Shown here one piece after another: positions 23,601 to 37,000 of a stretch of DNA of 64,000 nucleotides (position 1 is its first letter; the number at the start of each line of letters is the position of its first letter). The translations under genes were made by a program, and so were the position numbers. The stretch spans positions 36,870,520-36,934,519 of the forward strand of contig NC_134467.1 of the NCBI RefSeq assembly GCF_047948215.1, read 5' to 3'. The notes below the pieces were generated by a model. That model was given only the letters and a program-made list of their open reading frames with translations, ran no database searches and was not told where the DNA came from. The stretch is from Lycorma delicatula. Lineage: Eukaryota > Arthropoda > Insecta > Hemiptera > Fulgoridae.

Positions 23601-26600
23601 CGCAGCTCACAACTGGCGGGATTTTCGATTGCAGTACATATTTCAAATCTGTATATAAAAAAAATGGGCAGTGCGGGGATGTTCCTGTTGTCACAGCTGT
23701 ATGCTGACTGAGGTGCCGAGCACGAGCACACCAATATATATGCGATTGGCGTGCGTCAGGTGGAAACGTTCCTTACTTTCTGAATAGCCCTCGTATATAT
23801 ATTTATTTATGTAATGCCAGGTTACATAGTAACAGTGCAGTGACATGATGTCAACAGTACTCTGCAGAGATGCCAAGGCATCTGTTACTGCGTGTAACTG
23901 TAAATTTACTGGTAAATGTGTAGTCTTGCACAGAGTCAGGCCAGCCACTCCTGAGATGTGGCTCAGTTTTGACCAGTTTTCCACAGTCTAGCATTCAAAT
24001 CCATATAAAAGCAACTGTCTTTACAAGGATTCAAACTTTAGAACTCTCGACTTTGAAAGTCAGCTGATTTTATGATGACGAGTTTAATCACTAGACTAAC
24101 CCGGTGGGGTGGTTATATTATTTATATATATGTATGTATATATAGTCTGTGACAGTTTTGATAATGTAAGGATTCCAATGCAGGGTCATACGTGTAAATT
24201 GGTTCAGCCGAGCTTCTACAGTGGAACAAACATATATACATACACCCTAAACACATTACATTTCTTTTTGGGCATTTATGTAAAAATTAGATCATTATAT
24301 GTAAATTTTGTAATGGAAGAGAACATTTTTTTTTTTTTTTAATTAAGACAAAGTATAAATTATGAGAAATTGAATTGTTTTTTATAAAATTGCACAAAAA
24401 TGTTAATTATTCTTTTTCCAACAACTAATAGGCCCTTTATAGCTACCATAATTTTTTTTTCTTGAGGAATATTAAACCATAAAAACCGGCAAAGAATAAT
24501 ATAACTTACCTGACTTTTCCCTTCACAGACGATGTATTTCTATATACCGTCAGGTTGTTAAATATCAGTGATTTTATTATTTTTATTTAAAATCGATCAA
24601 ATAAATTTTGAAATACAAATAGGAAATCATTTTGGAAATAAATTTTTGATACAGAATTTATGAATTTAGTATTTTTCACTAGTCGATAACGTAGTAATGT
24701 TATCTCACGTAAAAATTAATAATCTGTTGTATGTTTCCCTAATAAGAAACAATTTACTTAAATCTTGTACGACAGTATAAAATCTATTAATGATATAAAA
24801 GAAAACTAATAAGTGAGAAATCGAGTACCATCTTATCTATTTGTGTGTAGGGATGCAGACTGGAAATTATGCAGTTGTGTAGCAGTTTTATCCCTGTTTT
24901 CACACATTATTTTTACATCTCTTTTACAATTTTAGTCATGTCACAGCTGTTTATCAATTGATTTGAATAAATGAGTGCTGGTTTGTTATAATAAAAGGCA
25001 TAATGATTTATCTAATAAAATATTATTGAATAAAAGTAATATAAATTTATAGAAACAGTAGCTATAAAGCTTTTGTCATTGAAGGGGGGAAGTAGTAGAC
25101 AAAGGAAAAATTGAGAGGTAGGTGATGATTTATTTTTCTGATGAAATTTTCTGTTTATTTTGATGTCCTAAATTAGTTACTTAAGTTTGGCTAACAACCC
25201 GTGGGACATCCTATTGGGTGAAAAAAATATGGTTGCTATGATGCTCCCTTGTCTGATTGGAAATCGGGCAAAAATGGGACATATATACCTAAATATTTGT
25301 CATAATCTTTCAACATGAATTATTAATATTAACTTATAAAAATGCATTGTTTTTAAAATACTTTGACGAGGCCAAAGTACAGTGAATCTGTGTGTAATAT
25401 TTGTTAAGGTTTAGAAAGTGTAAACACATAGATGTAGAGCAGATCTTCTTAAGGTGGAATGAGATCTTAAGAGCAGATCTTCTAAGGAGTCGGCCGAGAT
25501 CTTGGCTTGCCTTTTACATGTAGACCTGCTGATTGAGCAAAGGAAGAGACTCTGGGCTTTGGGACCTTTATCTCCCGCCAATAAGAGGGGAATTTCTGTT
25601 GATAATGAAGAGGAGTTGTTAGTAATCTGGCAAAGCAGTTGGGATAAGGGGATGAAAGGGCGGTGGACGCACCGAATTGTCAGAGATATTAGAAGCTGGT
25701 ACCGACGGATTCATGGCTTGCTGGGTTACTCTTTAACACAGTTCCTGGCGGGTCATGGAGACTATAGAGTTTACTTGTACAGATTCTGTTTGGACCACTT
25801 GGACCTTTGTCCTACATTTACTGAGGAGGAGATCCCTCTACATGTTTATTTTAGTTGTACACAATTTGAGAATGAATGCCAAGATATGCTGGAAGCCCTG
25901 GGCGCAGAGGTCATGTTTAATCCAGAAGACATTTGGAGAATTATGATGATAGGACCCCTTGAATGGAAGAACGTAATGACTACGTTAAGAAACTTAATGA
26001 CAGATTACATGCCTCAGAGGAAGATCGACAGGGAATTCAATGCTGGAGGGTGTCGAGCCAGACAGGCCCATGGGTGAGTACTTAGAGGGCCTCCTGACCA
26101 TATGGGGGTCGTCTTCGTGCAATAAGGTCGCAGGCACTCCACGTACCGGCATCTGATGCCTGTATACTTTTCCTGTTCCAAGAGCAATTCCAGAAAGTGG
26201 AAAAAAAGAATATAAATATTGTTAGGATACACTAATAGTTCAGTAGAGGGGATAATGTACTGTGACAGGACATTGTAGATAAAAAGAAGCACAGCCATTG
26301 GTCCAGCAATCCATCCCCACCCACTCTGTGCATCAACTGAGCTTTCTAAACTTGGATAATTAATAATACGCATTACTGTAAGAAAGTGAAAGAATGTTTT
26401 TAATGAGCGTATAATGCCTGGTTAATTTTTCATTAGGTTCACTTTTCTTTAAAATTTATGTTCTCAATGTATGAGAGGTGGTTAAACCATCTAATAAAAT
26501 GTATATTAATGTATAACATAGTAAAATAAAATTATAGTTTATTATTTTAAAAGGTATTTTATAGCACCTAATCTTGCTATAAGCTTATTTGCTATTGTTT

Positions 26601-29600
26601 TAAGTGCTTGAAATGTAGATAAATTCATTGTCAAGATCAACTTTATCATGCAGTATATTTATGTATTATATTTTGTATTAAATTTTTTATTTATTAATAT
26701 AGAACAAATAAAAATAGATTTTCCTTGTCTATTTAGTACATTTTTAATTCTTGTGGTACATAGTATTTATCATTTTTTATTTTTTGAAGTATTGTGCAAT
26801 ATACTTTTACAATTTATCTGTTGCAAGTGTAGGTAATTTTAAATTTAAATAATTATTGTGTTTAATTTCATGCCAGATATTTTACTTAAATTTTAAAAAA
26901 TTTAATTTTAAATTTCATGTTTGATTATTTGTCTTATAAATTTTCGAACGCAATTTTGTCCTGTTTTTTGAAAGAGTATTTTTTCGCTAGTTTTCAATTA
27001 AAAATGAAAAACATGGGATTACATCCAGTGACCTTGAAGGCCCTGTAAACAAGCTCCTTCATTGGTTCGAATCCAACTGATCCAGTGGTTGGAGAAAAAC
27101 ATTAATCAGTCCTATGACAGTTAAACTCGTAAGTAGGAGCACCATCTTGTTGTGGAATAAAATTTTCTGGTTCTTGCAGTCTAGGAAGATCCATGTATGC
27201 AGCGTAGCCAAATAAGTAATAATTGTTACATTTGCTTTAGCGAAAAAGAGTGGGGTGTCAACTTGCTGTGAAGATATTCCACAGAAAATATTTAATTTTG
27301 TAGAGTCCATTTCTCAACTTAAGAGTTTGTGGGGATTTTCTAACATTTCAATTGTGAATTCTGCACCACAGCGTAGTTGGTGGGCTTCAAAGCTTGAAAC
27401 AACTGTATACATTACGATCATATATACAAACAATTCTTTAAATATTTCACACTGTTTTTACTGGCATTGCTAATTCACAGCTGGCCTTCTTAACAGATTT
27501 TTTAAGATTATGCAGGAAAGACTATGTGTTTAAAATTTTCTTTAGACTTCTTCGGTCATCCCATATTCTTCCCTTTATGTAGATATTGATCATTTCAAAC
27601 TGATTATGCCATTGATGAATGCTATTGTCACTCGGAGAATCATAATTAAAATTTTTACATAATGTTGATTAAACTGTAACTTACAGATTCACATATAGAA
27701 AACTGCAAAGAACAGAATGCTTTCTTTGTTCAGGAGTCACCATTTTTATTAGTTGAGCTTTCTGGCAAAAAAATTGTAGTCTATCTACAGTAATGTGCAC
27801 AGAATCTACTGTCGTTTTTTACTCTTTCATTCTAGTCTTAAATCAATACTGTATACCTCATTCAAGATATATTATTACAAATTAAAACTTTGATATCCTT
27901 TTTTTATTTATCTGGTATATGTACATGAAATAATAGTAAATTATATCTGTAAATATAACCTAAAAGGTGATACGATACAATTTGTTTTGAAAAAATGATA
28001 AAATCTTTTTTTTATAAAGCCACAGCTTGGATACGCGTACTTTCTATGCTGATATTAGTTTTTTTTTATTTTGATTTTAACTTATAGTATAAAAAATTTT
28101 AGAAGAATTAAAAAATACTCCTTTTTTGTAGTGTTTAGTGCACTTTTTAAATTTTCATTTTACTAATCATGTATTTTTTTTTTTATGTATTTGACTGTCA
28201 TTTTTTTTTTTTTTTGTTTGCAGTGTGAAAAATGTATTAATACAATCAAATTCGTTATTAGAATCATTTGGCAATGCAAAAACGAACAGGAATGATAATT
28301 CATCTAGATTTGGGAAATACATGGATATTAATTTTGATTTTAAAGGTGATCCGATTGGTGGACATATTGTTAATTATTTATTGGAAAAATCAAGAGTTAT
28401 TTTACAACAGCCTGGTGAAAGAAATTTTCATGTTTTTTATCAGGTATTAATCATAATTTTTTAATAAATATTTCAGGATTTTTTTTTTGAATGTGCCTCT
28501 TTGGATCACGAGATTCAATTATTCAGTTTTGAACATTTTTTTTTTCTTCCACATTTCTATCATAATCTTCTTGTGTTTCTTTTTCCTTTCTTGTGTTTCT
28601 CTTTCCTTTCTTCATTCCAAGTTGTTCTGGTATAACTTTTTGTTTCTGAAAACCTGCTATTATTTGTAATTTGTTCCTCGGAGGTGATCATTATATGATA
28701 TTGGCATTAGTAATTCTGAGTTATCTTTTCTTGTTTCTTGAAACCAATTATTGTTAGTTTTTTTGTTACAAAGGTGTGAGAAAATTTTGTTTTGGTTCAT
28801 TCTTTGTCCATAGAACGCAATTGTTCGTTTTCTGATAGCGCTAGTCATCTTTTCAATACGTATATACAAGTCTTTGTTATGTCATCTTCAGTACTGTCCA
28901 GTTTCTTTAAATTGTCCCAATATTTTTCCTTAGTATTTTCCTTTCTTCCACTTCCAGTTTACTTAGAACATCACATCTACTAAGGTTAAACATTCTACTG
29001 TGTAAAGGACTTCAGGTCAAATTACTGTCATATGATATCTTAATTTTGTATTGAAAGAAATACATTTTTTGTTGTACAGATGTTTGGTGGGCTAATCTCA
29101 TTTTGTTAATTCTTAGAATTACTGCTTTTGAATACTAGATCTTTGATACTGCTGTTCTTTAATGGTTGGGTTTCAATTAACCACACGTCTCAGGAATGGT
29201 CGACCTAAAGACTGTACGTAACTCACTTCTTTATATTCATACATATCATCCTCATTCATCGTCTGAAGTAATACCTTATGGTGGTTCTGGAGGCTAAACA
29301 GAAAGAGAGAGAGAGAGATTTACTCTTTCTTTTTCTGAAATATTATTCTCAATTACTTCACCTAAGTATTTGAACGTAAGATACTTTTCTTATTTTCCTG
29401 TATTTTGATTCAGGTTTTTTAGGAGCTGGCTTTAAATTGGTCATTGAAGCCATTCAGGATTTTCAGCTTGTTCTTTGACAATATTAATTTGCTGGGTGGT
29501 CATTTCAAAAGAGTCAGAGGTGATACTACGTCATCTGTGAATGCTAAACAGTCAGTAGTAAAATTCTGTTTTTTGTAGTTTTTTCTCCATTCTCTGATCG

Positions 29601-32600
29601 CTTTTTCAAGAATGCAGTTGAAAAGTAGCAGAGACAGTTTATCATCATCGTACACCTATTTTAATCTCAAAGTGATTTGAGATTTCTTGAAATTTCACTC
29701 TAGAATGAGTGTCACATTAATTGAATTAATTTTCTAGTTTGTTATCAAGGCAAAATTCTACAAGGCAAAATTGAAAAGTGATTTTCAGTATATGGAATTG
29801 TAGGCTTTCTTAAAATCAACAAATGTGATGACTTTTTTTTAGCTCTTAATTATAAATTGACTGTAAGTTGAAGATTTGTTCAGTACAAGATTGTCCTTTC
29901 CTTAATTCATTTTGTTACTCACCAGTTTTTCTGTCAAGATGTTTCTCAGCTCTGATCAGTAATGCTTTTGACAAAATTTTGTAGGTGGGAGTGAAATTCC
30001 TCTATAATTATTAACTTGTCTCATTTCTTATGTAGTGGATTAATGAGGGCAATTGCCCAATCTTATCGATTTCTTCAATGTTCCAGATGTTTTCAACGAT
30101 TTTAGTTAGTTTAGGTATTTCTTTGGAACTATTGTTTTTCTACATTTCAGCTGTTATTAAGTCTTCCCCCAAAGCCTTGTTGTTTTTGAGGGATTTAATG
30201 ATTTCTCGGATTTCCTCCTTAGTCTGTGGTTGTGAGTCAGGATTGGTTTTATTTGTTTTTAAGATGTTTTTTGATTCTATTAGAAATCATGAGTCTTTAT
30301 AGGTGGTAGGAGGAAACTGGCAAACTTTTTCAAAGCAGATAATTATTCCATAACTGCTGTTTTAGTTGTTGGTTGTTATGTGGCTAGGCCTGGTGGCTTG
30401 AAAAATGAAATAATTGTAATTTTTTTCCAGAAATAAGTAAAAATTATTTTCAAAGATCCGTTTAGTTTACAGCCTCACCTTCTTGAAAGGAGTAATTAAA
30501 TGGTAGTAATAAAGTAAAAATTTAGGTTTTTGTAAAAATATATTGATTTTATAAAAAATCAAGGAAAACTTTTTTTAGATTGTAAAATTACATTAAAGGT
30601 TTTTTTTTATCTGTATGATAAAAATTACCTGATATAAAATTTTTTAAACTATTAAATTCTGCCCTTTTTCTTAAATAGGTTTTTTCATACATATTTTTAA
30701 AAAAAAATTTTTGGATAAATAAAAGTTCCATGTTTTCTTTTTATGTAGGGTGAACAAGATTTATTCTTCATCCCTTATATCTATAGTGGTGGTAAAACTG
30801 GTTTTCTTGTCTGATTTTTTAATGGTAACTATTAAATGATCAAAAAATATATTCTTCTATTTATAAGTAGGGTACTAGAATTATAATGAATTAACTAAAA
30901 GAAAAATGTTTTTAGAAAATCATTAAACAAAAATCCTTGTTTTTGATTACATTTACTATGCTACTGTACTTGGTAAACTGTTTTTTGACTACAACATTAA
31001 AAAAAATATATATTTCTTCCGTTAAAAAATAACTTTTTTTTTATATTCTTGATTCATTTGTGGATTGATAATTTTTGAAACGTGTGTGGATTTAGATTAT
31101 TCCAAAGTTAATTATTCTGTGAATAATTATGTAAGTATATGTGCTTAAATGTTTTCATGCTTTATCACTGAAATAAACATTTGTTTGCATTAATGAATTA
31201 TGATGTTATGTATGCATATTGTAAATAAACTATTTGAAATTAATCCAATTTGAAACCAGATAATCTATGTATCTTTAACTACTAACAAAATTTATAAAAA
31301 ATTAATAAAATAAAAAGTAAATAATACAAATAAAGTAACCAACTTAATTAAGCCCTATGAGCCTTTTTAATCAAAATTTATAATAGTAACATCATTTACA
31401 TTTTTTGTTTAAATAATTATTTTACAGGGTTATCATAAAAGAATGGTGCGGTTTCAGTAATTCATAGGAAGATTTTCGGGAAAATTCTAGATGTTATATT
31501 GGTATCCCTGAAAGCCTCCAATCCAAAAGTTTGTTTATCAGCAGTTCTAACCACAACGTCAGTTCTTGTATTATTCTTGCAGTGAGTTTAGCGAGTTACT
31601 ATGTTCTCGGATAAAGACAAAGCAAAGTGTGTTTTATTGATACCTGAATTAAAATCCGTAATTTTAGTTCAACGTGTGTTTCGGCGTGAATTCGGAAGAG
31701 ATCCGCCAAACAAAAATGACATTACACGTTGGTTCAAACGATTTGAAGAAACTGGATCAGTTAAGAAACAGAAATCAACCGGCAGACCAAGTTTACCAGA
31801 CGAAACAGTTGAACTAATTAGAGAATCGGCAATTAGAAGTCCAGGGAAGTCCATCCCCCGTCGAAGCGTCGAATTAGATATTCCAAAAACAACAGTTCAC
31901 AAAGTTTTACATAAAAAACTGAAATTACATGCCTATAAAATCCAGATACTGCAGGAATTGAAATCCGATGATGGTGTAAAATGTTACAATTTCGTTGTTG
32001 AAATGTTGGACAGAATAAGTGAAAACGAATCATTTTTAGACAATATTTTTTTTTACTGACGAAGCTACATTCAATGTGAATGAATGTGTTAACAGACACA
32101 ATTCACGAATATGGGGCTCTGAAGACCCACACACAATTATCGAGAAACAACGCAATTCGACTAAAGTTAATGTTTGGTGTGGTGTGATGAAAAATCGTGT
32201 AATAGAGCCTTTCTTCTTTGCTGAAAAAACAATTAATGGAGTTGTGTATCTTGACATGTTAACTGATTATTGCTTTCTTCAGCCGGATGAACTCGAAAAC
32301 ATTCATCGACTTCATTTCCAACAAGATGATGCTTCCCCGCACTTCAATGCATTGGTCACGGATGCTTTGAACGAAAAATTTGGAGATCGATGGATAGGCT
32401 GGCAAGGACCCATACTTTGACCTCCAATGAGTCCAGACCTGACACCTTGCGATTTTTTCTTGTGGGGGTACATCAAAAGTGTTGTTTACACACAAAAAAT
32501 TCATGACCTAAACCACTTAAAAAACAGGATTAATGAAGCAATGACAACCATTAACGAAGAAATGTTAACTAATGTTTGGAGAGAAGTTGAGTATCGTTTG

Positions 32601-34050
32601 GATATTTGTTGAGTGACTAAGGGCGCACATATTGAAATTTATTAATTATGTGAAAATGTTTGACAACAAATTTGAAAAATAAAAAACATAAACTGTAAGT
32701 AATTCTGTTTTAATTTAAACCATGTTCAAAACCACACCATTCTTTTATGATAACCCTCTATTTTCCATATTTTGTTCATATTTATGCATTCACATACATT
32801 TAAACAATCGAGTTTTATTACTATTTTATGTATTATTTTCAGGTTTTTTTTTAGAAGCATTTTTTATTGTAGTGTATATTTGATTATTCCATAAACTTTT
32901 TGTTTTGTTGGAAGTTCAATCTTTTATATTTGATTATTCTAACCTATTTTCTGTATAAGTTCGCTACATACTTGAATTCTTTAGTAAGTTTTTAAATTAA
33001 TTTTTGTTTATTTGTTTAATTTTCAAAGTTGTTTTTTGTATGTTTGTTTAATTTAAAAAATTGTTTTTATTTTATTTATTTCCTTTTTTAAGGTTTTAGC
33101 TGCATGTAAGTCACCTGAATTGAAAAATCTAGAATTAGTTAGTGATCCTGAAGCATATCATTATACGAAACAAGGTCAATCTAGAAACGGCATTGTTATA
33201 ACAGATTCTGATCGAACAAGTCATAAAGCTGTCATTAATGCATGTAAAACATTAGGATTTAGCAGTCATGATATTGATACATTATGGAAAATTGTCGCCG
33301 CTGTATTACATTTGGTAATTATTAATTAATTTTTTTATTACAATTTTTTTTTATCTATAGAATTTATTAATTTTATTAATGCATTTTTTTTTTTAAGTAT
33401 CCTGATTCAAGTGTCACTAAAGAAATGTAAGTCAATGACTCAGTCTCACTCAAGTGATTAAAAAAATCATATGTTTTTATTTATTTATTTATTTTTTTCA
33501 ATTAATAGTGTTTAGGGTTTAGTTGGGAGGCTCAGAGAAGTTTTTAAGATAGTCTTCGTTTTGCAGTTTTACATATAAAAAATATATATATATATATATA
33601 TAATCATGCGCACAGAGATAAGAAGTATTCATAATAATTAATTAAATTTATTAATATCCATTAATTGAATTTATTAATTTCCATTTTTTAATATCTTCTT
33701 ATTTTCTTTTAATTGTGAAAGAAAGATGATTAAAAGAAGATGGAATGTCAGAAAAGGGAGAAACAAAGATTGTATAGCATTTTATTAAGACTTGAATTTT
33801 TTATGTAATTTTATTTTGGTAGATTTAGAATTGTAAATATATACAGTTCATATTTATATGTTATAATTTTTATATTGTGTTCCTGGTTCTATTTATTTAT
33901 GTCATTTAATATTTCAGGTGTATATAATTCCAGCTGATGATAATTAAAATCTCAAGCTGTAAGATTTGTATGTTATTTTGAATTCTATATAATTAAAAAT
34001 AGATTAAGTGTTATTATTAACAGACTTCAAAAAGGAGAAGTTATCAATTT

Positions 34051-34090
<40 letters not shown>

Positions 34091-37000
34091 GGTGATTCAG
34101 GAGGATAGGGCAATACTTTGACAACTCATTCTAGAGGCTAAAAATCAGAAAAACCTTCATATAAACATAGGTTCGAAAACACTTCGTTAGCTTATACAGG
34201 GTGAAAGATTTCGTCCGAGTTTCAGTTCCTCCGGGTAAATTAATGCTTTCTGAAATTCTGGGAAGGTCAATTAAGGGGCAAATTCAATTGTTTCTTATGG
34301 ATTTTGAGCTGGGAAATCGAAAAAAATAGGTCCCAGAACTGTATCTCTCTTAGTTTCTAAGATATCCCATGTAAAACGCCAAAAATAGGGTCAAAAAAAC
34401 ACATTTTTTTACGTTTGACGTACAATAATGTTGTTAAATTGGCAATAAATCATACATTTTTTAAACATAAATTGTAGAGAATTTAATTATAAGAAGATTG
34501 ATGTAAATAAAGTCAACAGAAAACAAATAAAATTTTAAACATGTCGACTTTTATTAACAACAAAACAGATTGAAAAAACTTTTCACATTATGTACAGTAG
34601 AAAATAACTGGTGGAACAAACAATACTTACTGTTTTTTTTATGATAATGATAAAATGCTGCTTACAAGTATTATTTCATGTAGTTTAATTATTATTATTT
34701 TTTTGGTAAACAATCATTCCTTTTTTCTTGACTACTTTCCTCTAACGCCATAAAAATATTAAACTTACATTTATTATTTATATAAAATGGTGAAAAAGTG
34801 TAGTATTATCTCTCATTGCAAAATTATAATTTAAATATCTATATTTATATTTTGCAATAATAAATTATAATTTTGCAATATTAAATAAATAGTCATACAA
34901 CAAGCTCCTAAGCAACATCGACCCGTATGAAGTGAGTTAAATATTATAATTTTGCTATAAATAATATTCTATAGATATTATAAATAGTTTTTTTAACCGC
35001 GTATTTGCAAACCTTGACTAAATATCTACTCACAATAATGAAACTTATAAATTGGATAGATTACGCAACCTCATCATTTCTGTCGCAGCTTTCTTAACGT
35101 ATGTTCTATTTAATAACTTATTTGGGTCTAAATCAGACAAGGTGATTCTCTCTAAAGTTTTAACTGGACTAAAAATGATATAAATTTAACCCTTGGCAAA
35201 ATTTTTTTGCAGAGAAAGATTTTTTTAATTTCACCTAGGTGGTGAGAATGTTGCTCTTGCATTGTGTTTCACAAACATTTGTGTATTAAACTGATGCAAT
35301 GAGCATGGCTCTCTAGACTTTCATTCCATAAGAATCGACTGTAGTTTGTTTTCAGTTGTGAAAGAATACATATGAAAATATATAATATATTAAATATAAT
35401 ACACAAATATATATATATATATATATATAGGAATTTGATACCGTTATAAAAGTGAAAAAAATAATTTATTAAAAATAAAAAAGGACTTCAAAATAATACT
35501 AAAAAGTTATAAATAATTATATTTTTATTTATTAACTAAAGTATTAAATATTTACAACAAATAACTGTTTTTGAAATCAGTTCCAGTCAACCCAAGTTAA
35601 ACAAAAATACCTATAATCTATATAATACAAATCCTACTTAAAACAAAGCAAAATTGGTAGTAGAAGTTTTACTACAATAAAATGAGAGCTACAAAAATAT
35701 AATACAGCTATAAAATGCGACATATAAAAATATGATATAAGCATACTCTGTAGATGCCTAGGTAGCTCTAATACACATGCGTGCATGCACTTACTCACAT
35801 ACATACACACATACACATTTATATATATTAAGAATAAGAAAATAATTTTTTCTACGATTTGGATTACAAAAAATTCATACAAGTAATTTTCCCAAACATA
35901 CTTTCTTATGGTTAGTTGGTTTACAGGCATTACTCCCGCCACCACCCCATTCGATTGCCATAAAGAATAAGACCGAATGTCTGTGCCACAAAGGGCTACT
36001 GTGCTTCAGAACAGTTTATGCAACCACTTTCCTAACTAGCTCTTAGAGCTATCCTAATAATGTGAACAGTATAAGCACGGTACAGTACACCATTTGCTGT
36101 GTCCAGCTGTTCACTTGTATATTAGACTAAATTGTGTAGGTGCACCCAGTCTGTACTACAACATATATCCATCATAAATATAAAATTCATATCGCGAACT
36201 TAAAGCTAAAGACAGCAATTCTCTGCTACACCTAGGTCATTGAATGCCAGCAAGTGGCATTTCACCATATATAGTCCACCATATATAGTCGCTTGGAGCT
36301 ATTGGTCAATGGCCAACCATGTTTCAAGGGTAGCTTCCCACAGCAATGCAGTAAGAGTCATTCCCTTTGGTAAACTCCTGATGCTGATTGAACATCACAA
36401 CCGCATCAAGTAACTTCCACATGGTTTGACAATGCGGCTCACGCCACATTGACCCGCCACTTGGGTGTGACTGGCAATTTTCCCCTTGACCTCAAAACTT
36501 CCAGGTTGGCACACATTCTGCCCCCTCCCCCCAAGAGTAGAGCAGTCGAACATCATATATTCGTTTGACTGGACCTCCCCAGAGACACACAGCTCATCAG
36601 TTGCCAGGCGGAACCTAAATAGATATTGCTTCAAATTATCATAGTTGGTGAGCATCTGGGCTCCCACTGCCCTTAGACAATTTCCTTTAGAACTTGAGAC
36701 ACCGTCCCACTAAGTCCTATATTAATTTATACTAGAACTGTCCCATAGTTGTGTGATGTTCCACCAAGAAGGTCGTTCAATAAGTCATTAGAAAAAGGTA
36801 GAATAACAAATTGTTTTGTGCAACTTTTTTTATTTTTCAACACAGTCTACTTTTAATTTTACACACTTTTCCAAACATTTCTCCAATTTTTTTGAGCCAT
36901 CCAAAAAGTAGGATTTTGAAGGTCCTCAAAATAAGCATCTGTTTGGGCGACGATGATCTCCTCGTTTGATATGAACCGTTGCCCGTTGAGCCATTTTTTA

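Noticed and set aside
26014..26373. Antisense open frame as a gene
   Set aside because: No domain recognised, and part of it is the shadow of the R1-type LINE fragment.
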